From assembly GCA_018368345.1 (NCBI GenBank), contig JAGZEK010000004.1:1-64000 (forward strand): a DNA stretch of 64,000 bases. The letters are read 5' to 3'. Each line of letters starts with the position of its first letter. Within the stretch, counting starts at the first letter, position 1. The notes below the pieces were generated by a model that saw only the letters and a list, made by a program, of their open reading frames with translations, was not told where the DNA came from and searched no databases. Shown here piece by piece: positions 16,194 to 24,449 of the stretch. The stretch is from Collinsella sp. (lineage in GTDB: Bacteria > Actinomycetota > Coriobacteriia > Coriobacteriales > Coriobacteriaceae). Position numbers and translations under genes: made by a program.

Positions 16194-17372
16194 TTAGTTG
16201 TTCTTGGTCAGACGCTCGACGTCGTGGGCGATCATGTATTCCTCGTCGGTGGGGATGACCATGACCGTAACGGCTGAACCGGCGGCGCTGATGACCTGCG
16301 GGCCGTTGCCCACGGCCTCGCGGTTCTTATTGTTGTCGATGCGTACGCCCAGCCACTCAAAGCAGTCGCAGAAGGCCTTGCGGATCGACCAGTCGTTCTC
16401 GCCGATGCCGGCGGTAAAGGTGATGGTGTCCACGCCCGCCATGGAAGCGATCATGGAACCGGCCTGCTGCATGGCCTTGTATGCGAACATATCGAAGGCG
16501 AGCAGGCAGCGCTCGTCGCCCTCGGAGGCGCGCGTGCGGATGTCGCGGGCGTCGTTGGAGATGCCCGAGATGGCAAGCAGACCAGACTGCTTGTTCATCA
16601 TGTCATCGACTTCCTGATAGCTGTAGCCGCCCTCGCGCTGGAGGTAGCACACGGTGGCCGGATCAATGGAACCACAGCGGGTACCCATCATCAGACCGTC
16701 AAGCGGCGTGAGGCCCATCGTGGTGTCGCGACACACGCCGTCCTCGATAGCAGCAAGCGAAGCACCGTTGCCCAAATGGCACGAAAGCAGACGGTGGCAG
16801 CGCGAACCCAGGATCTCCTTGGCCATCATCCACTCATAGCGGTGGCTCGTGCCGTGGGCGCCGTACTTGCGCACGTGGTACTTGTCGCACACGTCCTTGG
16901 GCAGCGCGTAGGTATAGGCGACCTCGGGCATGGTCATGTGGAACGAGGTGTCGAAGACCGCCACGTTGGGCAGCTCCGGATACTTCTCACGGCAATACTC
17001 AATCGCCGCGGCCTCGCCGTAGTTGTGCAGCGGGGCGAGCGGGGCCACCTCGAGAATCTTGGCCATAACCTCGTCGTCGACAACTGCGGAATCATCGAAG
17101 TGCCAGCCGCCCTGAACGATACGATGACCAATGCCATCAATCGTAAAGTCGGTCTTCTCGAGCTCCTCGAGCACGCGAGCGATAGCAGAGCGATGATCGG
17201 GGAAAGGGACCTCCTCGGTCTGCTTGGCGCCACCGTTCTCGGAGTGGCCAAAGATACCCATGTCCGAACCGATACGTTCGCAGTTGCCCTTGGCGAAAAC
17301 CTCTCGGGTATCGGTATCCAAAAGCTGATATTTAAGGCTTGAGCTGCCGGCGTTGACAACAAGTACGTTCAT
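16194..17372 (-). CDS. ackA: Acetate kinase, copy 1
   Basis: This enzyme makes acetate and ATP from acetyl-phosphate and ADP. It has the ASKHA start MNVLVVNAGSSSLKYQ, the HGTSHRY motif, SCHLGNGASLAAIEDG for nucleotide binding, TTMGLTPLDGLMMGTR (catalytic Arg) and the end VMVIPTDEEYMIA (catalytic Glu). Length (392 aa) is normal. The motif usually written GHRVVHGGE reads GHRIVQGGW here, so two active-site-proximal positions differ; the tandem copy 2 has the same change. It is downstream of copy 2 on the same strand and faces pta. A different short-chain acyl substrate cannot be excluded. Confidence 0.92.
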   Translation of the reverse strand: MNVLVVNAGSSSLKYQLLDTDTREVFAKGNCERIGSDMGIFGHSENGGAKQTEEVPFPDHRSAIARVLEELEKTDFTIDGIGHRIVQGGWHFDDSAVVDDEVMAKILEVAPLAPLHNYGEAAAIEYCREKYPELPNVAVFDTSFHMTMPEVAYTYALPKDVCDKYHVRKYGAHGTSHRYEWMMAKEILGSRCHRLLSCHLGNGASLAAIEDGVCRDTTMGLTPLDGLMMGTRCGSIDPATVCYLQREGGYSYQEVDDMMNKQSGLLAISGISNDARDIRTRASEGDERCLLAFDMFAYKAMQQAGSMIASMAGVDTITFTAGIGENDWSIRKAFCDCFEWLGVRIDNNKNREAVGNGPQVISAAGSAVTVMVIPTDEEYMIAHDVERLTKNN

Positions 17373-17483
17373 GAGACTCCTTTGCAGTGCAATACGGTCG
17401 ACGCAGACCCCTTAAGGCGGCCGCATTTTAATAAGAAGTTATCATATCTTGATAAATAGCTATCAGCATATCGCCCAACGAGC

Positions 17484-17533
17484 GCAAAAGAGGGGCCGAA
17501 CGGCGCTCGGTCGTCCAGCCCCTCCCCTCTTGC
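17484..17533 (-). terminator. Terminator between the two acetate kinase genes
   Basis: On the minus strand AAGAGGGG ... CCCCTCTT is followed by TTGCGC, directly after the stop of copy 2. The 110 bases from here to the start of copy 1 would hold a separate promoter for copy 1. Confidence 0.6.
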
Positions 17534-17535
17534 AA

Positions 17536-18714
17536 TTACTTGCCGTTGACGATGCGCTCGACGTCGGAAGCGATCATGAACTCCTCGTCCGTGGGGATGA
17601 CGAAAATCTTGACCTTGGAATCCTTGGCGGACAGGCACCAAGCGCCGTCGCCACGCAGGGCGTTGCGGGCATGATCCATCTTGACGCCCATAAAGGCCAG
17701 ACGGTCGGCCACGCCAGCGCGGACAGCCGGAGCGTGCTCGCCGATGCCGGCAGTAAAGACCAGGGTGTCCATACCGCACATAGAAGTAGCCATCTCGGCA
17801 GCCTTGGCGGCAATCTTGTAGACAAACATGTCGAAGGCGAGCTGAGCATCGGGGTCACCAGCGGCGGCGAGCTCCTCGACGTTGCGGCAGTCGTTGGTCT
17901 TGCCGCCGGTCACAGCCAAAAGGCCGGACTTCTTGTTCATCATCTCGTCGACCTCGTCGAAGGTGTAGCCGCCCTCGCGCTGCAGGTAGCACACGGTAGC
18001 CGGGTCGATGGAGCCACAGCGGGTGCCCATCATGACGCCGTCGAGCGGCGTCAAGCCCATGGTGGTGTCCATGCACTTGCCGTCCTCGATGGCGCACAGG
18101 GAGGCACCGGAACCGATGTGGCACACGACGACCTTGCGGGCCTCGCCGTTGGTCATCTCGGCGACCTTCTTGGAAATGTAGCGATAGCTGGTGCCGTGGG
18201 CGCCGTACTTACGGATGTGCAGCTTGTCGCAGACGTCCTTGGGCAGGGCGTAAGTCTTGGCGACCTCGGGCATATTGAAGTGGAAAGCGGTGTCGTAGAC
18301 CGTGACATTGGGCAGGTCGGGATACTGCTCCAGGCAGTACTCGATAACGTTGGCCTCGGGGTTGTTGTGCAGCGGCGCCAGCGGGGCGACCTCGCGGATC
18401 TTAGCGAGGACGTCCTCGTCGACGAGGGAGGAGTCGCCAAAGTACCAACCGCCCTGAACGATGCGATGGCCGATGCCCTCGATCTTGACGCCGTTGGCCT
18501 CGAGATCCTTGAGGACGACCTCGATGGCGACCTTGTGGTCGGGGAACTCGATGTTCTCGGTCACCTTCTTGGAACCGTTGGCAGCGTGGGTGAAGGTACC
18601 GCCGGTAAAGCAAACGCGCTCGCAGGAGCCCTTTGCGGACACCTTGTGGGACTTGGTATCGATGACCTGATACTTAAGGGTCGAAGATCCTGCGTTGACG
18701 ACCAGAACGTTCAT
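17536..18714 (-). CDS. ackA: Acetate kinase, copy 2
   Basis: A second 392-residue acetate kinase, clearly paralogous to copy 1 (same start MNVLVVNAGSSTLKYQ, same GHRIVQGGW, same MGLTPLDGVMMGTRCGSIDP). Differences are concentrated in the N-terminal 60 residues and in HGTSYRY, where the second His of the usual HGTSH is Tyr. The remaining catalytic residues (Asn at 7, Arg in GTR, terminal Glu in TDEEFMIA) are present. Two diverged copies in tandem next to pta suggest different kinetics, regulation or substrate (for example propionate), which the sequence alone does not show. Between the copies lies a terminator, so they are probably separately transcribed. Confidence 0.92.
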   Translation of the reverse strand: MNVLVVNAGSSTLKYQVIDTKSHKVSAKGSCERVCFTGGTFTHAANGSKKVTENIEFPDHKVAIEVVLKDLEANGVKIEGIGHRIVQGGWYFGDSSLVDEDVLAKIREVAPLAPLHNNPEANVIEYCLEQYPDLPNVTVYDTAFHFNMPEVAKTYALPKDVCDKLHIRKYGAHGTSYRYISKKVAEMTNGEARKVVVCHIGSGASLCAIEDGKCMDTTMGLTPLDGVMMGTRCGSIDPATVCYLQREGGYTFDEVDEMMNKKSGLLAVTGGKTNDCRNVEELAAAGDPDAQLAFDMFVYKIAAKAAEMATSMCGMDTLVFTAGIGEHAPAVRAGVADRLAFMGVKMDHARNALRGDGAWCLSAKDSKVKIFVIPTDEEFMIASDVERIVNGK

Positions 18715-18760
18715 GTGTCTCCCTACTAACAGGCGGTGTGGCGCCGCCAGGTTACATACG

Positions 18761-18801
18761 CTTCAATAATAAACCCAAACGCCCTCACGCTCGGGTTTAT
18801 T
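18761..18801 (-). terminator. Terminator after the HIT gene
   Basis: AATAAACCC (18768-18776) and GGGTTTATT (18793-18801) form a stem followed on the minus strand by TATTATTG. It ends the xse-hit transcript just upstream of acetate kinase copy 2. Confidence 0.6.
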
Positions 18802-18861
18802 GCGTTGATATATAAGTTATCGGTGCTTGAGCTTCCGTTTCATTGCAAGGAAGAAGCGCCC

Positions 18862-19197
18862 TCAGATGAGGTTCTCGCCCAGGTTCTTGCCGCCGAGGAC
18901 GTGCATATGGAAGTGCATGACGGTCTGGCCGGCGTTGACGCCCTTGTTGGAGATGACGCGGAAACCGTCCTCCAAGCCCTTGGCCTTGGCGACCTCCTGG
19001 ATGGCGTGAGCCATAGCGCCCATGGTCTCGGCAGGCACGTTGTCGGCGATGTCGCTGTAGTGCTTCTTGGGGATCACGAGCGTGTGGACCGGCGCCTGGG
19101 GATTGAGGTCATCGAACGCGATGACCTGGTCGTCCTCATAGACAACGGTCGAGGGGATCTCGTGGTTGGCAATTTTGCAGAAGATGCAATCGCACAT
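18862..19197 (-). CDS. HIT family (HINT-like) nucleotide hydrolase
   Basis: A 111-residue histidine-triad protein that hydrolyses adenosine phosphoramidates or related nucleotides. It opens with CDCIFCKIANHEIPS, has VYEDDQVIAFDDLNPQAPVH and ends with the triad HFHMHVLGGK. The two CxxC-like cysteines at the start could bind zinc. GAAAGGAAC precedes the ATG. Last gene of the minus-strand xseA-xseB-HIT group. Confidence 0.94.
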   Translation of the reverse strand: MCDCIFCKIANHEIPSTVVYEDDQVIAFDDLNPQAPVHTLVIPKKHYSDIADNVPAETMGAMAHAIQEVAKAKGLEDGFRVISNKGVNAGQTVMHFHMHVLGGKNLGENLI

Positions 19198-19246
19198 GGT
19201 TGGTTCCTTTCTCGCAGACCAAGGTAATTATATTTGGTCGGGATGG

Positions 19247-19513
19247 TTAGAACGAGAGGTTGTCGTCGGTGTTGGCGGCTTCGCCGTCGGCGAGCACGTC
19301 GTTGCCGTCGACGTCCTTCAGGAGCACCGAGACCTTCTGCTCGGCATCGGACAAGCGAGTACGCAGGCTCTTGAGGAGCTCGACGCCGCGGGTATAGCTC
19401 TCGAGCGACTCCTCAAGCTCCATATCGCCCGACTCCAGGCTGCGGATGATGAGCTCCAGCTCCTGCGAGGCCTGCTTGTACGTAAGCTGCTCGACCGGGG
19501 TCTTCTCTGCCAT
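19247..19513 (-). CDS. xseB: Exonuclease VII small subunit
   Basis: An 88-residue, mostly helical protein with the family core LTYKQASQELELIIRSLESG, then ELEESLESYTRGVELLKSLR. It binds XseA to form exonuclease VII, which degrades single-stranded DNA from both ends. The acidic tail (DVDGNDVLADGEAANTDD) is longer than in E. coli. It starts 42 bases after the xseA stop, with AAAGGAAAC upstream. Confidence 0.93.
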   Translation of the reverse strand: MAEKTPVEQLTYKQASQELELIIRSLESGDMELEESLESYTRGVELLKSLRTRLSDAEQKVSVLLKDVDGNDVLADGEAANTDDNLSF

Positions 19514-19555
19514 ATCTGTTTCCTTTCCTAAGGGTCTATCACTGTGAAACGCGGT

Positions 19556-21007
19556 CTACTCGACCGCGTTGACGGTTGCCGACACGTTACCGTCCGCCAT
19601 GCGCACGCGGATGGCGTCGCCCGGCCTAAAGGTCTGGGCGCTCGTAGCCACCCCATCATCGCCGTACGCGATGGAATAGCCGCGGGCAAGCACCTTGAGC
19701 GGCGACAGGGCATCGAGCGACGCGGCAGCTCGGCCCAGGTCGGACGCGGGTTTGCTGAGCATCGTACGTCCCTGATGCTCCAGACGGGAACTCGCAAGCG
19801 TGAGCGCATGACGCTTGCCATCGAGCCCTGAGGTGCTTGCGACCAAGCGCTCGGGCAGGCGCTCAAAGTTGGAGCGGAAAAACCCGACCGAACGCGTTAT
19901 GGCACCGGACAGACGATCGGCCGTCAGGGCAAGCTCAGACTCGCGACGCTCGACCATAAACGTTGGATCGTTGAGGCACGGGCGGCACGCGGCTGCATCG
20001 AGCGCATCGCCCAAGCGAGCCGTATAGGTGTCCCAGGCACGGCGACCGCGCTGGTCGAGCATTTCCAGATCGACCTGATTCGACCCGATCATCGATGCCA
20101 TCGCGGCACCCAGGCGCTGATGGCGCGCCTCGAGCACGTCGGCCAACTCCGTCATAGCCGGCGCCACCGATTCTGCCGCGGCCGTGGGCGTGGAGGCCCG
20201 GCGGTCGCTCACCATGTCGCAGATCGAGGTATCGGGCTCATGTCCAATGCCCGTCACCACAGGCACGGGACAGGCCGCCACCGCGCGGGCAAGCTCCTCG
20301 TCGTTGAAGGTCATGAGGTCCTCAAAGGAGCCGCCGCCACGCACCAGCAAAATACAGTCGGGCGCCGGCGTAATGGAAGCGGCGCGGCGCAAGCCCTCAA
20401 TGAGCTCGGCCGGCGCGCCCTCGCCTTGCACCTTGGCACCCACGCAAACAAGCTCGACGAGCGGGTTGCGGCGGCGCAGCGTGCGCTTGACGTCGTCGAT
20501 CACGGCACCCGAAAGCGAAGTGACGACTGCCACGCGGGAGCAGAACACCGGAATGCGGCGCTTGCGAGCTTCGTCCATCAGGCCCTCGCGGCGTAGCTTT
20601 TCGGCCAACTGAGCCACCTGCTGGCGCAGCAAGCCCTCCCCCGTCAGCGAGAACGAGCGGGCGACAAAGCTCATACGACCCGTAGGCTTGTAGAGATTGA
20701 AGCCGCCCTTAAAGCTCACCTGCATACCGTCGCGCAAATCGAAGGTGCGCTTGAGATAGGCGCCCTTCCAGATGATGCAGTCAACGGCTGCCGAGTCGTC
20801 CTTAATCTGGAAGTAGCAGTGACCGCTTCGGGCATTGGGGCCACGGAAGCCCGTGACCTCGCCCAGGACGCTCAGCTGCGGAATAGCATCGAGCGCACCA
20901 GCGGCGATCTCCACCGCCTGGCTCACGCTGAGCTCTTTGCGCTCCTGCTCGTCCGAACCGTCGAACTCGGCGGAAACGGCATTGCCGGTCAGATTCCAGC
21001 CTGCCAC
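19556..21007 (-). CDS. xseA: Exonuclease VII large subunit
   Basis: Catalytic subunit of exonuclease VII. An OB-fold domain covers residues 20-115 (LSVLGEVTGFRGPNARSGHC, then YFQIKDDSAAVDCIIWKG). The nuclease core follows with FCSRVAVVTSLSGAVIDDV, LLVRGGGSFEDLMTFNDE and VTGIGHEPDTSICDMVSDRR. A helical C-terminal region precedes the last LKVLARGYSIAYGDDG. I place the start at GTG 21007 because AAAGGAGG lies 4 bases upstream; an in-frame ATG at 21025 lacks such a site. 483 aa. It lies 115 bases after the zinc peptidase gene, and xseB follows. Confidence 0.93.
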   Translation of the reverse strand: MAGWNLTGNAVSAEFDGSDEQERKELSVSQAVEIAAGALDAIPQLSVLGEVTGFRGPNARSGHCYFQIKDDSAAVDCIIWKGAYLKRTFDLRDGMQVSFKGGFNLYKPTGRMSFVARSFSLTGEGLLRQQVAQLAEKLRREGLMDEARKRRIPVFCSRVAVVTSLSGAVIDDVKRTLRRRNPLVELVCVGAKVQGEGAPAELIEGLRRAASITPAPDCILLVRGGGSFEDLMTFNDEELARAVAACPVPVVTGIGHEPDTSICDMVSDRRASTPTAAAESVAPAMTELADVLEARHQRLGAAMASMIGSNQVDLEMLDQRGRRAWDTYTARLGDALDAAACRPCLNDPTFMVERRESELALTADRLSGAITRSVGFFRSNFERLPERLVASTSGLDGKRHALTLASSRLEHQGRTMLSKPASDLGRAAASLDALSPLKVLARGYSIAYGDDGVATSAQTFRPGDAIRVRMADGNVSATVNAVE

Positions 21008-21122
21008 GCAGCCTCCTTTCGTCATCGTGCACAAGGGCTCCGGCCCTGCGCAAATTCAAGTCCAACACATAGTACAGCGCCGCGGGGACACAAATCTCCG
21101 CGGCGCCTGTCAAGCCAATTTG

Positions 21123-21827
21123 TTATCGGTTGGAGTTTCTGTTGTAGCGAGCCATCAGGTAGAGCAGCTGAATGATCGAAGTGAGCGCTGCAGCAACGTA
21201 GGTAAGCGCGGCTGCCGTCAGGACTTTCTTGGCACCATTGACCTGCTTGGAGCTCATACCCGACTGCTCGATGTACGCCACGGCGCGGCGGCTGGCATCG
21301 ATCTCGACCGGCAGTGTAACCAACTGGAACAACACACTAAACGAGAAGAAGATCAACGCGAGGGTTGTGAGCCCGGCAATGTTCATAAACAGGCCCAAGA
21401 GCAACACGATCGTCCAGGTGTTCTGGGTAAAGTTGACGACCGGGACCAGGGCGGTGCGTACCTTCATCATGGCATAACCACTTTGACGCTGGGCGGCATG
21501 GCCCGCCTCGTGGCAGGCCACGGCAACGCTTGCGACCGATCCGCCCGAGCGGTTGGCTTCCGAGAGATACAGGTTGTTATCCTGCGGGTTGTAGTGGTCG
21601 GCGAGCTCACCGGCGACACCCTTGATACCCACGGCGCTACAACCGTTGGCATCGAGCATGCGGCGAGCAACCGTGGCACCCGTATCGCCGTCCGAGGGAA
21701 CCTTGGACCAGGTTTTGTACGTCGAGTTGATATAGCTCTGCGCGGCAAGACCGAACACCGTACAAACAAGGACAACCAGCAGGTACAGCGGGTCGATGCC
21801 AAAGCCGTATCCATAGTAATAGGGCAT
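21123..21827 (-). CDS. Neutral zinc metallopeptidase, YugP/DUF2268-like membrane protein
   Basis: A 234-residue membrane protein with an N-terminal helix (PLYLLVVLVCTVFGLAAQSY), the zinc motif in ACHEAGHAAQR near residue 105 and three further hydrophobic helices. It matches the Zn_peptidase_2 (YugP) family, including YNPQDNNLYLSEANRSGGS upstream of the HEXXH-like site and LPVEIDASRRA downstream. The active site probably faces the cytosolic side or membrane. GGAGG precedes the ATG. Role unknown. It lies between RNase D and xseA on the same strand. Confidence 0.9.
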   Translation of the reverse strand: MPYYYGYGFGIDPLYLLVVLVCTVFGLAAQSYINSTYKTWSKVPSDGDTGATVARRMLDANGCSAVGIKGVAGELADHYNPQDNNLYLSEANRSGGSVASVAVACHEAGHAAQRQSGYAMMKVRTALVPVVNFTQNTWTIVLLLGLFMNIAGLTTLALIFFSFSVLFQLVTLPVEIDASRRAVAYIEQSGMSSKQVNGAKKVLTAAALTYVAAALTSIIQLLYLMARYNRNSNR

Positions 21828-21891
21828 ACGAATTCCTCCGAATCGAGTTACACGTTGGAGGCATTCTACCCACTCAGCAGACTAGGCTTCC

Positions 21892-23025
21892 CTATAACAA
21901 CTCAATCTTTCCGTCCTTCACGGTGAGTCCCATATTGCCGGAAAGCAAATCGTCCAGGCGCGAGCCCACAAGCTCAAAGCGCCAACCTTCTCGCAGGGGG
22001 CTCTGCTCGGGATGCTCAATGTAGTCGGCCAGGTCATCGCGCGAGGCAATGACCGAGGTCGCCACACCCGAGCGCTCGGCAACCAGGCGAATAAGCGCAT
22101 ACATAAGGTCGGTCACGCTCTCCAACTCCGGAGAGATCTGGCGATGTCCGCGCACCAAGAGCGGCAGGCGATCGTGCGGACAGCTCGCACCGCGCTTGAT
22201 GGCCATGAGTGCGCCGTCCACGTCGCGCTCCCCCAGCTGGTCGGTACCGCGGATGCTGCGGAACTCCTCAACACGCACGGGATTGCGCTTAACCAGGGCC
22301 AGCAGTGTATCGTCGGACATAACCCACTTGCGCGGGATATTGCGACGCTCGGCCCGATCCTCACGCCAGGCGGCGAGCTCGCGCGCGATACCCAGCTGGT
22401 GACGACTGCACGAGTTGATGCGTTTGACCTTGCGGAACGCCTCGTGGCGATCGGCGCGATAGTGCGACTCGTCAGCCAGCGGGCGCAGCTCGTCGAGCAC
22501 CCAGTCCACGCGGCCCAGCTCGCGCAGGCGGCTCATCATCTCTGTATAGGCGACGATCAGATACTTGACGTCATCGATCGCGTACTCAATCTGCTTATCG
22601 GTCAGCGGGCGACGCGACCAGTCAGTCAGTGACTCGGTCTTGGGCAATGAGACGCCGCAAAACATCTGCACGAGCGCACCGTAGGAAATCTGCTGGCGCT
22701 CGCCCAAAAAGGCGGCGGCCACCTGCGTATCGAAAATCGGACGCGGCAGCACGCCTACAGTATGGAGCATAACCTCCATATCCTGCGAGCAGGCGTGGAA
22801 GACCTTGGTCACGCTCTCGTCGGCCATAAGCTCGGCCAGCGGCGATAGGTCGTCGATTACCAGGGGATCGACCGCAACGCTCTCGGCAGGGGTGGCAATC
22901 TGAACCAAGCACAGACGCGGATGAAATGTGCGCTCGCGCAAAAACTCGGTATCGACGGCAATCGCGTCGAACTCACGGGCGCGCTGGCAAAAGTCGAGTA
23001 GAGCCTGATGTGTGGAAATGTACAT
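21892..23025 (-). CDS. rnd: Ribonuclease D-like 3'-5' exonuclease
   Basis: A DEDDy exoribonuclease with an HRDC domain. The catalytic acids are in AVDTEFLRERTF (motif I), FHACSQDMEVM (motif II) and YAIDDVKYLIVAY (motif III). Residues 205-285 look like the first HRDC domain (LGIARELAAWREDRAERRN). E. coli RNase D trims tRNA 3' ends. ATG at 23025 starts the domain directly; the longer frame from 23061 adds 12 unlikely residues. It is divergent from the lipid kinase and heads the minus-strand group that continues with the zinc peptidase and xseA. Confidence 0.93.
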   Translation of the reverse strand: MYISTHQALLDFCQRAREFDAIAVDTEFLRERTFHPRLCLVQIATPAESVAVDPLVIDDLSPLAELMADESVTKVFHACSQDMEVMLHTVGVLPRPIFDTQVAAAFLGERQQISYGALVQMFCGVSLPKTESLTDWSRRPLTDKQIEYAIDDVKYLIVAYTEMMSRLRELGRVDWVLDELRPLADESHYRADRHEAFRKVKRINSCSRHQLGIARELAAWREDRAERRNIPRKWVMSDDTLLALVKRNPVRVEEFRSIRGTDQLGERDVDGALMAIKRGASCPHDRLPLLVRGHRQISPELESVTDLMYALIRLVAERSGVATSVIASRDDLADYIEHPEQSPLREGWRFELVGSRLDDLLSGNMGLTVKDGKIELL

Positions 23026-23123
23026 ATCAACCCATCGAATAAGGTTAGGCCCGAAAAACACGGGTAGGATATCGGCATTGCCTTACAACTATACTCGGTT
23101 AGTCACAGAACGGGAACGTAAGT

Positions 23124-24041
23124 ATGCGCTGCCTTATCATCCACAACCCGGCATCGGGCCCCAGCTCAGATGAAATCTACGCATTTACGCACGCCCTCGC
23201 GCAGGGCGGCGACGAGGTCGTGATGCGTTTTATCGGCGATGGCATGGAGCCCGAGGACGCCGTGGCAGACGTGCGCGAGTTTGACCGCGTGGTCGTTTCG
23301 GGCGGCGACGGCACCGTCTCCAACGTGCTCGATCAGATGCGCGGATGCGGTGTCCCCACGCTCGTCTTCCCCTCCGGTACGGCCTGCCTGTTCTTCAACA
23401 ACATCGGCAATGCCCCTGAGGCGGCGGCGCTCGCCAAGGCCTGCCGCGCCGGTCGCACGGTCAAAGTGGACATGGGCGAGCTCTTTTGGCTCGACGAGGA
23501 CGGCAACGAGAAGCGCCATGGTTTCATCATCATCGCCGGCTCGGGCTACGATGCCGAGATCATGATGAAGGCCGCCCCCAGCAAAAACGACATCGGCGAG
23601 ATCGCCTACTTCCTGTCTGCGCTCGCCACGCCCAACCCCACGGTGGCGCACTTTACGATTGAGCATGACGGCATTGTCGAGGAACTCGATGGCATCTGCT
23701 GCATGGCAGGCAACACCTCGGTTATCCAAAACGACATCAACCTGTTCCCCAACTGTCGCATGAACGACGGCATGGTCGACATCGCGGTCATCGAACCCGT
23801 TAAAACCGTGCAGCTGCTGCCCACCGTGATCACCGCCGCGCTCGACCCCGCCGGCAAGGTGCTCGGTCGCCCGCAGTTCAAGATCATCCAGACCAAGGAA
23901 GCCAAGATCACCTGCACGCCGTCGCTGGGCATGCAGTTCGATGGCGAGATCATCTCCAGCAACTCCGGTGTCTTTGGCGCTCGCGCACTACCGCAATGTC
24001 TCGACCTGATCGTCGATGAATTCTCACCACTCGGTAAATAG
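23124..24041 (+). CDS. Diacylglycerol kinase-family lipid kinase
   Basis: A 305-residue cytosolic DAGK_cat protein that would phosphorylate diacylglycerol or another lipid alcohol. Residues 1-10 read MRCLIIHNPASG, the nucleotide motif is VVVSGGDGTVSNVL and the later FPSGTACLFFNNIG matches the GTxNxFA-like site, with Cys-Leu in place of the usual Asn-Asp. The C-terminal domain has FDGEIISS. The substrate (diacylglycerol, undecaprenol-like or sphingoid base) is not resolved. A 30-residue membrane peptide follows after 9 bases. Confidence 0.88.
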   Translation: MRCLIIHNPASGPSSDEIYAFTHALAQGGDEVVMRFIGDGMEPEDAVADVREFDRVVVSGGDGTVSNVLDQMRGCGVPTLVFPSGTACLFFNNIGNAPEAAALAKACRAGRTVKVDMGELFWLDEDGNEKRHGFIIIAGSGYDAEIMMKAAPSKNDIGEIAYFLSALATPNPTVAHFTIEHDGIVEELDGICCMAGNTSVIQNDINLFPNCRMNDGMVDIAVIEPVKTVQLLPTVITAALDPAGKVLGRPQFKIIQTKEAKITCTPSLGMQFDGEIISSNSGVFGARALPQCLDLIVDEFSPLGK

Positions 24042-24050
24042 GAGGACCCC

Positions 24051-24143
24051 ATGAACGACAATCCCCTGCTCGGCTTTATCGTCATTGTTTTGGCCATGCT
24101 CGTAGGCTATGCGATCAACGTGATCCACCGTCGGAAGAAGTAA
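24051..24143 (+). CDS. 30-residue single-span membrane peptide
   Basis: A short gene with AGGAGG 6-7 bases before its ATG. It reads MNDNPLLGFIVIVLAMLVGY then AINVIHRRKK. The hydrophobic stretch at residues 6-24 is one membrane span, and the basic end predicts a cytosolic C-terminus. It is 9 bases behind the lipid kinase and ahead of a strong terminator, so it is part of that transcript. It may be an accessory subunit; no homologue is known to me. Confidence 0.65.
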   Translation: MNDNPLLGFIVIVLAMLVGYAINVIHRRKK

Positions 24144-24178
24144 TTCCACATTGGTATGATATTCATCCGATTATCATC

Positions 24179-24220
24179 TCCCCCGCTGTTTATGCATTTG
24201 CCAAACAGCGGGGGATTTTT
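24179..24220 (+). terminator. Intrinsic terminator after the lipid kinase unit
   Basis: A perfect 13-bp stem (TCCCCCGCTGTTT and complement) with an 11-base loop is followed by TTTTT. Confidence 0.92.
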
Positions 24221-24275
24221 CATTTCGGTATTTCCAGACGCTTTATCCAGATACAGTAATTGCAGGGCGTCTTTA

Positions 24276-24304
24276 TTTGGCTAAAGCTACAGACTGAGTA
24301 TAAT
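24276..24304 (+). promoter_or_regulatory. Promoter for the secreted C69 dipeptidase
   Basis: TATAAT at 24299-24304 with TTTGGC/TTGGCT 16-17 bases upstream. The start would be about 140 bases before the ATG. The leader contains a 9-bp hairpin (AGCCCTCTG, GCGA, CAGAGGGCT) at 24408-24429. No gene is visible in the gap 24144-24449. Confidence 0.5.
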
Positions 24305-24449
24305 TAACCGCTCATCGTATATTTCATTACGCTTATCGAGTAAGTATTTTTCATAGATGAATATTGTTTCCGATTCGTTACGCTAAGGGAGTGTCTTTAT
24401 TGGCTGAAGCCCTCTGGCGACAGAGGGCTTTCGCACGCTGGGAGGGATT

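Noticed and set aside
16194..18714. Naming one acetate kinase copy as propionate or butyrate kinase
   Set aside because: Motif differences are shared or minor; specificity cannot be read from the sequence.
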